40,873 nucleotides of DNA. Origin: Flavobacterium sp. GTDB lineage: Bacteria; Bacteroidota; Bacteroidia; Flavobacteriales; Flavobacteriaceae. Made by a program: the position numbers and the translations under genes. The notes below the pieces were generated by a model. It was not told where the DNA came from and did not search any database. It was given only the letters and a program-made list of their open reading frames with translations. Below, piece after piece: positions 6,968-15,062 of the stretch (the first letter of the stretch is position 1; every line of letters begins with the position of its first letter). The DNA is taken from the NCBI GenBank assembly GCA_018883065.1, contig VEQT01000019.1, forward strand, positions 1 through 40,873, given 5' to 3'.

Positions 6968-8248
6968 TTAGTTTTCAAATTGTTGCAGCGTGTCTGTTAT
7001 GATCTGTACACAGTCCAATAGCTGCACCTCAGTCATAACCAAGGGCGGTGCAAATCGAATGATATTGCCGTGGGTGGGCTTGGCGAGTAAGCCATTGTCA
7101 GCCATAGCTACACAAATATTCCATGCGGTATCACTTTCTTCCGTGTCATTTATTACAATGGCATTCAATAACCCTTTACCGCGTACCAAACTCACAATTT
7201 TGCTGTTTTGTATATAGTCGTTCATTTTCTCTCGAAACAACTTCCCTAAGTTACGGGCGTTTTGAGACAATTGTTCGTCTTGCACCACCTCTAGTGCTGC
7301 TACAGCAACCGCAGCTGCTACCGGGTTTCCGCCAAATGTAGATCCGTGTTGACCTGGATGAATCACACCCATAACCGCATTATCTGCCAACACCGCCGAA
7401 ACGGGGTAAACCCCGCCAGATAAGGCTTTACCTAAAATTAACAAATCAGGTCGGGCATAAGAAGATTGGCGTTCGCAGGCATTTTCACAACTGCAATTCC
7501 CACAAACCGCCAATAACGATCCAGTTCGGGCGATTCCGGTTTGAATTTCATCGGCGATAAACAAGACGTTGTATTGGTTGCAAAGTGCTTTTACACGCAT
7601 CATATAGTCGTCAGCTGGTGTGTATACTCCTGCTTCGCCTTGAATGGGCTCCACTAAAAATCCTGCTACGTTGGGATTGTTCTTTAAAACCTGTTCCAAA
7701 GCATCGACATCATCATAGGGAATCGAAATAAATCCTTCGGTGTAGGGACCAAAATTGGTTCGGGCATTGGCGTCATTTGAAAAGGAAATAATGGTTGTGG
7801 TGCGTCCGTGAAAGTTGCCATCACACACCACGATTTGGGCTTGATGCTCAGTGATCCCTTTTACTTCGTAGGCCCATTTACGGCAAATTTTTAAAGCGGT
7901 TTCTACTGCTTCGGCACCCGTATTCATGGGAAGTACTTTATTAAAACCAAAATAAGACGTCAAGTATTGTTCGTATGGCCCCAATTGATCGTTGTAAAAA
8001 GCACGAGAGGTAAGTGTCAAGGTTTGTGCCTGATTTACCATGGCTTGGATAATTTTGGGATGGCAATGACCTTGGTTTACCGCCGAATAGGCTGACAAAA
8101 AATCATAGTACTTTTTTCCTTCCACATCCCACACATAAACCCCTTCTCCTCGGGCTAAAACCACGGGTAAAGGATGATAATTGTGTGCGCCATATTGTTC
8201 TTCTATTTGAATGAATTCTGCGGGGGTTTTGGCTGAATGAGTGGCCAT
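6968..8248 (-). CDS. rocD: Ornithine aminotransferase
   Basis: A PLP-dependent class III aminotransferase that converts ornithine and 2-oxoglutarate to glutamate semialdehyde and glutamate, linking arginine breakdown to proline and glutamate. It has 426 residues. It carries EEQYGAHNYHPLPVVLARG at the N-terminus, typical of ornithine aminotransferase, then NTGAEAVETALK, the cofactor Asp in IADEIQTG (233), and Lys274 in LGKALSGG. An inserted loop with four Cys (CGNCSCENAC, residues 249-258) sits between the Asp and the Lys. No arginase or proline gene is nearby. It is monocistronic, with its own promoter and terminator. Confidence 0.94.
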   Translation of the reverse strand: MATHSAKTPAEFIQIEEQYGAHNYHPLPVVLARGEGVYVWDVEGKKYYDFLSAYSAVNQGHCHPKIIQAMVNQAQTLTLTSRAFYNDQLGPYEQYLTSYFGFNKVLPMNTGAEAVETALKICRKWAYEVKGITEHQAQIVVCDGNFHGRTTTIISFSNDANARTNFGPYTEGFISIPYDDVDALEQVLKNNPNVAGFLVEPIQGEAGVYTPADDYMMRVKALCNQYNVLFIADEIQTGIARTGSLLAVCGNCSCENACERQSSYARPDLLILGKALSGGVYPVSAVLADNAVMGVIHPGQHGSTFGGNPVAAAVAVAALEVVQDEQLSQNARNLGKLFREKMNDYIQNSKIVSLVRGKGLLNAIVINDTEESDTAWNICVAMADNGLLAKPTHGNIIRFAPPLVMTEVQLLDCVQIITDTLQQFEN

Positions 8249-8315
8249 GAAGTAATCGTTTAAATTGATAGTTTTTTTATTCCTACTTGCGGAGAGAAAT
8301 CATCCATTTATGTCA

Positions 8316-8347
8316 CAAAACTACATATTTAATTGCGGAAATAACAA
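8316..8347 (-). promoter_or_regulatory. rocD promoter
   Basis: On the minus strand TTG (8345-8347), a 21-base spacer and TAGTTTTG (8316-8323) match the Bacteroidota promoter. The leader to the ATG would be about 60 bases. The rest of the gap 8249-8440 shows nothing else clear. Confidence 0.65.
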
Positions 8348-8401
8348 AATTTAAATTCGCTTTTATGGGTTTACAAATTAATTCACAAAATTTTTATTTT
8401 T

Positions 8402-8436
8402 TTGAAAACAACTAGTTAGGCATTAGCTTATTTTTG
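8402..8436 (+). promoter_or_regulatory. rlmD promoter, probably giving a leaderless mRNA
   Basis: TTG (8402-8404), a 24-base spacer and TATTTTTG (8429-8436) precede the rlmD ATG at 8441 by only 4 bases. Transcription from a -7 box normally starts a few bases after it, so the start would fall at or next to the ATG. Confidence 0.6.
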
Positions 8437-8440
8437 CGCC

Positions 8441-9853
8441 ATGGCAAAGAAAAAAACCGACCGAATTGTGTTTGATCACATCGAAATCCTAGACGCAGGC
8501 GCCAAAGGTGTATGTGTAGCAAAAGCCCCAGACGGCAAAGTAATTTTTATCCCCAATGTGGTGCCCGGGGATGTGGTTGATGTACAAACGTTTAAAAAAA
8601 GAAAAGCCTACTACGAAGGCAAAGCAATACGATTTCACTCCTATTCCCCACAGCGTGTTGAGCCGGTGTGCATCCATTTTGGGGTATGTGGCGGCTGCAA
8701 ATGGCAAAACATGAACTACCCGCAGCAATTGGTGTACAAGCAAAACGAAGTGAAAAACCACTTGCAACGCATTGGGAAAATTGAGATTCCTCAAATGGAT
8801 CCTATTTTGGGCTCTGAAAAACAGTTTTTTTACCGCAACAAAATGGAATTTGGTTTTTCTAATTCGCGTTGGCTCACCGAACAGGAGATTGATCAATTAG
8901 ACACAATTCAAAACAAAAATGCACTTGGGTTTCACATTCCCAAAATGTGGGACAAAATCCTAGACATTACCCACTGTCATTTACAAGAAGATCCGTCAAA
9001 TGCCATTCGCAATTGCATCCGCGAATTTGCCAACAACAATGACCTCTCCTTTTTTAACCCTAGAAATCACGAAGGATTATTGCGCACACTCATGATCCGA
9101 ACTGCTTCAACTGGAGAAATCATGGTGCTATTACAGTTTTTTGAAGATGACAAAGCTGCACGAGAGTTGCTCCTCAATTATATAGCCGAAACATTCCCAA
9201 CGATTACTTCGTTGCAATACGTGATAAACAACAAGCCCAACGATACCATTTACGACCAGAATATCATCTGTTACAAAGGCCGTGATTATATTTTGGAAGA
9301 AATGGAAGGCTTACAATTTAGCATCAACGCCAAATCGTTTTACCAAACCAATTCGGCACAAGCCTATGAATTGTATAAACTCACCCGGGAATTTGCTGGG
9401 CTCACCGGCCAAGAAATTGTATACGATTTATACACCGGAACTGGAACAATCGCACAATTTGTTTCCAAGCGTGCGTTAAAAGTAATTGGCGTAGAAAGCG
9501 TGCCCGAAGCTATTTTGGATGCCAAGGCCAATGCCAAACGCAACAATATCGAGAACTGTCACTTTTTTGTGGGCGACATGAAAGTGGTGTTTAATGACGC
9601 CTTCATTGCACAACACGGGCAGCCCGATGTCGTGATTACCGATCCACCGCGCGATGGAATGCACAAAGATGTAGTCGCGCAATTACTCAAAATTGCACCC
9701 CAACGCATTGTGTATGTGAGTTGTAACTCGGCCACACAAGCGCGCGATTTGGCTTTATTAGACGAAGCTTATGCGGTAACACGCGTTCGACCGGTGGATA
9801 TGTTTCCGCAAACGCATCACGTAGAAAATATTGTACTTTTGGAAAAACGTTAA
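8441..9853 (+). CDS. rlmD: 23S rRNA (uracil-C5)-methyltransferase, RlmD type
   Basis: An iron-sulfur, SAM-dependent enzyme that makes 5-methyluridine in 23S rRNA (position 1939 in E. coli). It has 470 residues. A TRAM RNA-binding domain (about 8-68) is followed by the 4Fe-4S cysteines Cys77, Cys83, Cys86 and Cys179, spaced as in RlmD. The SAM fold carries YDLYTGTGTIAQF, then DPPRDGMHK, and the catalytic Cys428 in YVSCNSATQARDL. Bacteroidota often have more than one TrmA/RlmC/RlmD paralogue, so the exact uridine is less certain than the chemistry. The two small envelope genes that follow are in the same direction and close, suggesting read-through. Confidence 0.92.
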   Translation: MAKKKTDRIVFDHIEILDAGAKGVCVAKAPDGKVIFIPNVVPGDVVDVQTFKKRKAYYEGKAIRFHSYSPQRVEPVCIHFGVCGGCKWQNMNYPQQLVYKQNEVKNHLQRIGKIEIPQMDPILGSEKQFFYRNKMEFGFSNSRWLTEQEIDQLDTIQNKNALGFHIPKMWDKILDITHCHLQEDPSNAIRNCIREFANNNDLSFFNPRNHEGLLRTLMIRTASTGEIMVLLQFFEDDKAARELLLNYIAETFPTITSLQYVINNKPNDTIYDQNIICYKGRDYILEEMEGLQFSINAKSFYQTNSAQAYELYKLTREFAGLTGQEIVYDLYTGTGTIAQFVSKRALKVIGVESVPEAILDAKANAKRNNIENCHFFVGDMKVVFNDAFIAQHGQPDVVITDPPRDGMHKDVVAQLLKIAPQRIVYVSCNSATQARDLALLDEAYAVTRVRPVDMFPQTHHVENIVLLEKR

Positions 9854-9862
9854 GCGGTGCAA

Positions 9863-10384
9863 ATGAATTCACTCCAAAAATTATCCATTTTACTTATCCT
9901 TGCTTTGGTGTGGATTTCTTCCGGCTGCGAAAAAGATGACATCTGCGACCCTGCAACGGCTACCACGCCTCAAGTGGTACTTGATTTTTATGACATTACC
10001 AATCCAACTCTCACCAAAAATGTGACCAATCTTTTAATAGTGGGCGAAGGAATGGATACGGGACTTGCATTTAACGGCGTGAATACCATAAAAATTCCAC
10101 TAAAAATTACCGCCGATACGACAACATTTCAATTTATCTTAAACTACGGAAACACCGTGACGCCCTCGTTGGTGAATTCAGATGTATTAGAATTTAAGTA
10201 CACCCGAAACAATATATATGTTTCCCGAGCCTGTGGCTACAAAACCTTGTTCACCTTAGACGAAACGAATCCATATGCCCTGAGCGAACTGACTCCATCT
10301 GGCACTTCCTGGATCAAAAACATTAGTGTAAACCAGTACCAAATTACCAACGAAAATGAGACGCACATTAACGTATTTTTTTAG
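9863..10384 (+). CDS. DUF6452-family lipoprotein
   Basis: A 173-residue predicted lipoprotein with signal MNSLQKLSILLILALVWISS followed by the lipobox Cys (GCEKDD). The mature part has CDPATATTPQVVLDFYD and a later SRACGYKTLF, matching what I recall of DUF6452, which in flavobacteria sits between rlmD and a DUF6048 gene, as here. An in-frame GTG lies two codons upstream, but the ATG at 9863 is the better start. Its 3' end overlaps the next gene by 29 bases, so the two are coupled. Likely role: outer-membrane-associated; function unknown. Confidence 0.82.
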   Translation: MNSLQKLSILLILALVWISSGCEKDDICDPATATTPQVVLDFYDITNPTLTKNVTNLLIVGEGMDTGLAFNGVNTIKIPLKITADTTTFQFILNYGNTVTPSLVNSDVLEFKYTRNNIYVSRACGYKTLFTLDETNPYALSELTPSGTSWIKNISVNQYQITNENETHINVFF

Positions 10385-11081
10385 TCTTTATTTGCTTGGA
10401 CTGGTGTGCGGTACCGCTGTTGCACAAGAAGCTAAAAAAGACAGTGTAGCCCCCAAAACCTACCGCTATGGGTTGCGTTTGGGAGTAGATTTATATAAAG
10501 TAGGGCAATCATTTCGAAACAACAACTACAAGGGAATAGAGTTTACAGGAGACTATAGGCTAACCAAGAATTATTACCTCGCGGGTGAAATTGGCAACGA
10601 AAACACAACCGAAAATGATTATCTGATTAATTACACTGCCAAAGGCACTTACTTGAAAGCGGGATTTGATTACAATTTTTACGAGAATTGGCTCGATATG
10701 GAAAATGTAATTACGTTTGGTATGCGCTATGCGGCAAGTTCATTTAGTCAAACGTTGAACGCCTACCGCGTATATACCACTAATCCCTACTTTAATGAAA
10801 ATCCGTTGTATATGCCAGGCACCACAACCAATGGATTATCTGCCCAATGGATTGAAGTGGTAGTGGGTGTAAAAGCAAAAGTGATTCAAAATTTTTACCT
10901 TGGTTTTAGCTTGCGAATGAACAAATTGTTTAGCAACAAGTATCCTTCAAATTTTGACAACCTGTATATTCCTGGATTTAATCGAACCTATGGCAGCAGT
11001 TTTGGGGCTGGTTTCAATTATACCTTGTCTTATATGGTTCCGATCTACAAAAAGAAAGAGCTGATTCCAGTTAAGCCATAA
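10356..11081 (+). CDS. DUF6048-family outer membrane beta-barrel protein
   Basis: A 241-residue protein with an N-terminal signal peptide (MRRTLTYFFSLYLLGLVCGT, cleavage near AVAQ). It is followed by alternating aromatic beta strands such as KGIEFTGDYRLTKNYYLAGEI and a C-terminal strand YTLSYMVPIYKK, as in small outer membrane barrels. Family DUF6048 is recognised by RYGLRLGVDLYK and GFDYNFYENWLDMEN. The start lies inside the DUF6452 gene in another frame, and the signal peptide begins exactly there, so the long overlap is real. The two proteins probably work as a lipoprotein/barrel pair in the outer membrane; the substrate is unknown. Confidence 0.85.
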   Translation: MRRTLTYFFSLYLLGLVCGTAVAQEAKKDSVAPKTYRYGLRLGVDLYKVGQSFRNNNYKGIEFTGDYRLTKNYYLAGEIGNENTTENDYLINYTAKGTYLKAGFDYNFYENWLDMENVITFGMRYAASSFSQTLNAYRVYTTNPYFNENPLYMPGTTTNGLSAQWIEVVVGVKAKVIQNFYLGFSLRMNKLFSNKYPSNFDNLYIPGFNRTYGSSFGAGFNYTLSYMVPIYKKKELIPVKP

Positions 11082-11086
11082 TAAAC

Positions 11087-11989
11087 ATGAAAAAAACCCT
11101 ATTTATTAGTGCACTTATTACCCAAACTCTGGGTTTTGGTCAAATCTTAAACGGCAATTTTGAAGACATAAAACCCAACTTTTTGGTCAACCATTGGGGA
11201 ATTAATTTTTCGGTACCTGTGAGCATCAATACCGAAACAGGCGAAAGCACCTCAGACAACATCTTGTATGGAAATTGTATTGCTAGCTTATGTAATGCAA
11301 CAACCGAAGCCGCTGAGGGAAATTACGGTTTAGAAATAGCAAATGCGTTTAACACCAATCAAAAAACAGTAATTCCAGGAGGAGCACATTTGTTTTGGGA
11401 CAGTACCCAAGACAGTCCTGGTTGGAATCCGGGCGTTCCCTTAGTAGGAAACGAATCGATTGATTTTTTATCTTTTCACTATAAATTTTTACCCTTTGGC
11501 GCTGATGTGGCCGAAGTAAAACTCACCATTCTTAACCAAGACGGGGTAGAAATGGGGATCGCTCAATTAGACCTACCGCCCACAGATGCCAATTTTCATT
11601 TTGTATCGATTCCGGTAATCTTTACCGAACCCGGCAGCCCCGTTCACCTGTATTTGGATTTTAATTTAGCCAAAGAAGGTTCAACACCTACTTTTGGTAC
11701 ACGCATGGTAATTGACGATGTGCGGACTGGGTCGTTGTTGCAAAGCACAACCTTTAGTAATCAGGCATTTGCCGTATCGCCTACGCTAGTTCAAGAAGAA
11801 ATAAATATTCACTGGACAACCAATACCCATACAACACAACCCTTTCAAATCATTAATCAATCTGGGCAAATTTGCCAATCGGGCGAGTTGAATAGCAATC
11901 AAAGAACAGTAAACGTAAGCGTCTTGTCGTCAGGTATTTATTTCTTTAAGATTGAAAATACAACGAGAAAGTTTGTGAAGGTGGAGTAG
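11087..11989 (+). CDS. Secreted protein with type IX (Por) sorting domain
   Basis: A 300-residue exported protein. The signal peptide is MKKTLFISALITQTLGFGQ. The middle (about 20-215) looks like a beta-sandwich of the carbohydrate-binding/jelly-roll kind, with ILNGNFED at the start and TRMVIDDVRTGSL at its end. The last 70 or so residues form a type IX secretion C-terminal domain: NQAFAVSPTLVQEEINIHW, then FQIINQSGQ, then VSVLSSGIYFFKIENTTRKFVKVE-like ending. It should be exported across the outer membrane and attached or released. No catalytic motif is seen. It follows DUF6048 after 5 bases and probably belongs to the same transcript. Confidence 0.88.
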   Translation: MKKTLFISALITQTLGFGQILNGNFEDIKPNFLVNHWGINFSVPVSINTETGESTSDNILYGNCIASLCNATTEAAEGNYGLEIANAFNTNQKTVIPGGAHLFWDSTQDSPGWNPGVPLVGNESIDFLSFHYKFLPFGADVAEVKLTILNQDGVEMGIAQLDLPPTDANFHFVSIPVIFTEPGSPVHLYLDFNLAKEGSTPTFGTRMVIDDVRTGSLLQSTTFSNQAFAVSPTLVQEEINIHWTTNTHTTQPFQIINQSGQICQSGELNSNQRTVNVSVLSSGIYFFKIENTTRKFVKVE

Positions 11990-12084
11990 TTTTTAGTTTA
12001 CGGTTTACACTTTAAGATTTCCGCTTCGCTGTAGTACTAATCTTGTAGCAAGTGTATGCTTAAGTGAAATTCAACGTAAAACAG

Positions 12085-12110
12085 ATAACGGACAACAAAT
12101 AACGGATAAC
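12085..12110. repeat. Short direct repeat in the gap at the end of two converging transcripts
   Basis: ATAACGGACAAC (12085-12096) and ATAACGGATAAC (12099-12110) are 11/12 identical with a 14-base period, in the 120-base gap 11990-12109. The gap otherwise holds no clear hairpin terminator or ORF. Confidence 0.5.
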
Positions 12111-12343
12111 TAAATCTCCTTCACCCCTTTTACAAAAATCCAACTTAAGAATAGGCGCTCGCCGTTTTTGGTTTTCACTGCCTGGAATTTGGGGCTTAGT
12201 AAGGTACCAACTACAAAAGCGGTAAACGGACTCCAAAATCCGGATAAAGACGAGTAGTGATCCAATAGATACCGAAACAATATAAACAAGACAGCAAAAC
12301 TGCCCAATTGGTATAAAAATGCGCGAAGTTGAAGTTTAGTCAT
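12110..12343 (-). CDS. Small membrane protein downstream of RlmL-like gene
   Basis: A 77-residue protein with two hydrophobic segments (about 8-28 and 34-50) and a basic C-terminal tail (KNGERLFLSWIFVKGVKEI). No family is recognised. The start codon lies 2 bases after the stop of the RlmL-like methyltransferase, so it is translated from the same mRNA. Nothing in the sequence gives a function. Confidence 0.68.
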   Translation of the reverse strand: MTKLQLRAFLYQLGSFAVLFILFRYLLDHYSSLSGFWSPFTAFVVGTLLSPKFQAVKTKNGERLFLSWIFVKGVKEI

Positions 12344-12345
12344 GA

Positions 12346-13512
12346 CTAATTGATTTCGTGTTGTTGAAATTTGGTGCGTTTGCTGCCTTCATACATTTCG
12401 TATTTCACCAAACGCGCTTCTAAACTGCCATTGAATAATTTTATTTTTCGGGAAGGTTTCAATCCTACAAACTTCAAGGCTTCTAAATTGGCGGTAATAA
12501 ACCAAGCATTTGTCCCTGGATAGCTTTTCTTTAGCGTATCCCCTATCTCAGCATAAAAACGTTCCATCTGAATATCCAATCGTTCGCCATAGGGCGGATT
12601 AAATAGCATATGTAAAGGTCCTTGGGTTGTTTTTACGGTATCAAAAAAATTGCGTTCTTGGATTGTGATGTATTCGTCTAAATTCGCATTTTTGATATTG
12701 TCCTTTGCTTTTAAAACAGCACTAGGCGCTTTATCATATCCGGTTATGGTATAATGAAACTCACGCACTTTATTTAGCAAAGATGTTTCGATGGTTGCAA
12801 ATAAATCAGGATCCCAATCGGCCCATTTTTCGAAGGCAAACTCTTTGCGGTTAATATTGGCAGGAATGTTGCAGGCAATCATTGCCGCTTCAGCCAAAAT
12901 GGTTCCACTGCCACACATGGGGTCTATAAAATCACCTTTCCCATCCCAGCCCGAAAGTAACAACATGCCGGCAGCCAACACTTCGTTAATCGGAGCAATA
13001 TTGGTTGCCATACGGTAGCCGCGGTGATGCAGGGAAGCTCCCGAGGTATCCAAAGCCACTGAAACTTGGTCTTTGGCGATATGAATATTGATTCGTACAT
13101 CGGGGAAATCTTTGTCAATACTGGGGCGCTGACCGGTTTCGTTTCGAAATTGATCAACAATGGCATCCTTGCATTTTTGAGACACAAACTGCGAATGCTT
13201 GAAATAATCCGAATGCACAGTTGTATCAATCACAAAGGTTTGGTGGGGTTTCAAATATTGATTCCATTTTATTTTTGAAATACCTGTATACAAGCCCGTT
13301 TCATTAGTGGCTTTAAAATAAAAGATCGGTTTTAGAATTTTAAGTGCCGTACGCAAGGCCAAATTGGCTTTGTACATAAACCCTTGATCGCCTGTAAACG
13401 AGACCATTCGAATGCCGGGTTCTATCTCTTGGGCACCCAATTGTAAAAGTTCTTTTGCTAGTATCTCTTCAAAGCCAAAAAATGTTTTGGCCACCATCTT
13501 AAAATTTTCCAT
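12346..13512 (-). CDS. THUMP-domain class I RNA methyltransferase (RlmL-like)
   Basis: A 388-residue SAM-dependent RNA methyltransferase related to RlmL/RlmK (N2-methylguanosine at 23S rRNA 2445 in E. coli). The N-terminal part has a ferredoxin-like region and a THUMP RNA-binding domain (about 45-160). The Rossmann domain carries DPMCGSGTILAEAA (SAM motif I) and the amino-methylation motif NPPYGERL (motif IV, N/D-PP-Y/F), the hallmark of N6/N2 methylation. It is shorter than E. coli RlmL and lacks the RlmK half. The frame is open further to 13629, but the ATG ending at 13512 (MENFKMVAKTFFG) matches family starts and lies downstream of the divergent promoter. It is followed by a small membrane gene. 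Confidence 0.9.
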   Translation of the reverse strand: MENFKMVAKTFFGFEEILAKELLQLGAQEIEPGIRMVSFTGDQGFMYKANLALRTALKILKPIFYFKATNETGLYTGISKIKWNQYLKPHQTFVIDTTVHSDYFKHSQFVSQKCKDAIVDQFRNETGQRPSIDKDFPDVRINIHIAKDQVSVALDTSGASLHHRGYRMATNIAPINEVLAAGMLLLSGWDGKGDFIDPMCGSGTILAEAAMIACNIPANINRKEFAFEKWADWDPDLFATIETSLLNKVREFHYTITGYDKAPSAVLKAKDNIKNANLDEYITIQERNFFDTVKTTQGPLHMLFNPPYGERLDIQMERFYAEIGDTLKKSYPGTNAWFITANLEALKFVGLKPSRKIKLFNGSLEARLVKYEMYEGSKRTKFQQHEIN

Positions 13513-13570
13513 CTGCACATGTGATTGCCAATTATAAATTGCATTTTCAGGCGGCAACAATTTGGTTTTA

Positions 13571-13620
13571 TTGAAAATGCTTGGCAAAAATACAGTATTT
13601 TTGGGGTTCAAAATACTGTA
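13571..13620. promoter_or_regulatory. Symmetric divergent promoter with 11-bp inverted repeat
   Basis: The + promoter is TTG (13571-13573), 22 bases, TATTTTTG (13596-13603), reading to the methyltransferase at 13630. The minus promoter has TATTTTTG on the other strand (13585-13592) reading to the RlmL-like gene. The two -7 boxes form a perfect 8-base dyad with a 3-base centre. In addition, 13591-13601 and 13610-13620 are a perfect 11-base inverted repeat (TACAGTATTTT and its complement) around an 8-base loop. It covers the + strand -7 box and likely start site. Confidence 0.65.
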
Positions 13621-13629
13621 GTCGCACAA

Positions 13630-14382
13630 ATGTCACAATCGCAACAATCGGATTCAACTCAGCCAGCAACTTGGTTTGCCTCTTGGTTTGACACCCCTTA
13701 TTATCCTATTTTATACAAAGACCGCAATTACCGTGAGGCGCAATTGTTTATGGACATGCTTACCCATTACCTCAATCTGCCCGAAAAAGCCACCGTACTC
13801 GATTTGGCTTGTGGCGCCGGACGACATGCCATCTATTTGAATCAATTGGGTTTTAAGGTTACGGGTATCGATTTATCAGCCAATAGCATTGCCATAGCTC
13901 AACGCAACGCCAATGCCAATTTAGAATTTCGGGTACACGACATGCGCCAAGATTTTGGCCAAGCCTATGATGCAATTTTCAATTTATTTACGAGTTTTGG
14001 CTATTTTGATAACGACGAAGACCATTTGCAAACACTCATTAATATCAAAAATAATTTAACCGAATATGGTTTTGGCGTAATTGATTTTATGAATGTAAAT
14101 TACGTACTAAATCAGTTGGTGCCCGAAGAAGAAAAAACCATCGACGGCATTTGCTTTAAACTGAAACGCTACCTGAAAGATGGTTTTATTTGCAAAGAAA
14201 TCGATTTTGAAGACCAAGGCCAACACTATCATTTTACCGAAAAAGTACGTGCATTTACCTTGTCCGATTTTCAAGACATGATGGATAAAGCCGGCATTTA
14301 TTTGCTGGATGTCTTTGGCGATTATAAACTGAAAAAATTCCATAAAACCGAGAGCGAACGCCTCATTCTGATTTTCAAATAA
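13630..14382 (+). CDS. Class I SAM-dependent methyltransferase
   Basis: A 250-residue methyltransferase with a methyltransferase-25 type fold. The SAM motif I is VLDLACGAGRHAIYL (about 57-71), followed by GIDLSANSI and the motif around FNLFTSFGYFDNDEDH, and then a beta-rich C-terminal part. The substrate is not identifiable; related proteins act on small molecules. An in-frame ORF starts at 13525, but the promoter structure at 13571-13603 makes the ATG at 13630 (MSQSQQSDSTQ) the sensible start. It is the first gene of a run of closely spaced rightward genes and overlaps the ZIP transporter start by one base. Confidence 0.87.
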   Translation: MSQSQQSDSTQPATWFASWFDTPYYPILYKDRNYREAQLFMDMLTHYLNLPEKATVLDLACGAGRHAIYLNQLGFKVTGIDLSANSIAIAQRNANANLEFRVHDMRQDFGQAYDAIFNLFTSFGYFDNDEDHLQTLINIKNNLTEYGFGVIDFMNVNYVLNQLVPEEEKTIDGICFKLKRYLKDGFICKEIDFEDQGQHYHFTEKVRAFTLSDFQDMMDKAGIYLLDVFGDYKLKKFHKTESERLILIFK

Positions 14383-15050
14383 TGAATTATCTATTGCCTT
14401 TTATATCGGTGCTTTTGGGGTATGGAATTTCGCTTTTTCTAGAGCCCAAAAACAAGAAAAACCTAAAATTACTATTGGCCTTTAGTGGCGCCTTTTTATT
14501 GGCACTCACTGTATTTCATTTATTACCCGAAATATACGCCACCTCATCGCCTTCAATTGGCCTGTTTATCATGTTGGGGATACTCTTTCAAATCGTATTG
14601 GAAGTCGCTTCAAAAGGAGCCGAACACGGGCATGTACACGGACACGATTCGATTACTCAAATTCCGTGGTTGCTTTTCTTAAGTTTGTGTATTCACGCGC
14701 TTTTAGAGGGTTTTCCGGTGAGTCAGCATCCTTCATTGGCCTTGGGAATAGCCGTACACCATTTGCCTATTGCGATTATTTTGGCTACTTTTTTTCGCAA
14801 AGGAAACTTACAACCTAGTGCCCTTTTCGTTTTTATGTTGGGCTTTGCGCTCATGACACCTTTGGGAACTTTTTTAGGAGATTCAGTGCCTTTTATTACT
14901 CAATATGCCAACGAAATAACTGCTGTGGTAATTGGAATACTATTTCATATTTCGTCGACTATTATTTTTGAAAGCAGCGAAGGGCATAAATTTAATGTAG
15001 CCAAAATCAGTGTGATTGTACTTGGTATGGCGCTTGCTTATTTGCTTTAA
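14382..15050 (+). CDS. ZIP-family metal transporter
   Basis: A 222-residue polytopic membrane protein of the ZIP (zinc/iron permease) family, which imports divalent metals such as Zn2+ into the cytoplasm. About eight hydrophobic segments are present. The His-rich loop GAEHGHVHGHDS (around residues 75-87) is the usual variable metal-binding loop. Helix motifs HALLEGFPVS and AVHHLPIAI correspond to the conserved metal-binding helices 4 and 5 (HxxxEG and HxxP). The start overlaps the preceding stop by one base (TAATG). It is followed after 12 bases by murQ. No metal regulator is next to it. Confidence 0.9.
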   Translation: MNYLLPFISVLLGYGISLFLEPKNKKNLKLLLAFSGAFLLALTVFHLLPEIYATSSPSIGLFIMLGILFQIVLEVASKGAEHGHVHGHDSITQIPWLLFLSLCIHALLEGFPVSQHPSLALGIAVHHLPIAIILATFFRKGNLQPSALFVFMLGFALMTPLGTFLGDSVPFITQYANEITAVVIGILFHISSTIIFESSEGHKFNVAKISVIVLGMALAYLL

Positions 15051-15062
15051 CCAATTGAAATT

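Noticed and set aside
8489..8896. Open frame of 135 codons on the minus strand inside rlmD
   Set aside because: It is fully antisense to a clear enzyme gene, has no signature of its own and shows Phe/His-rich composition typical of a shadow frame.
13513..13629. Longer starts for the two divergent methyltransferases, making their coding regions overlap
   Set aside because: The overlapping part contains the divergent -7 boxes and the dyad, and neither extension shows conserved residues.
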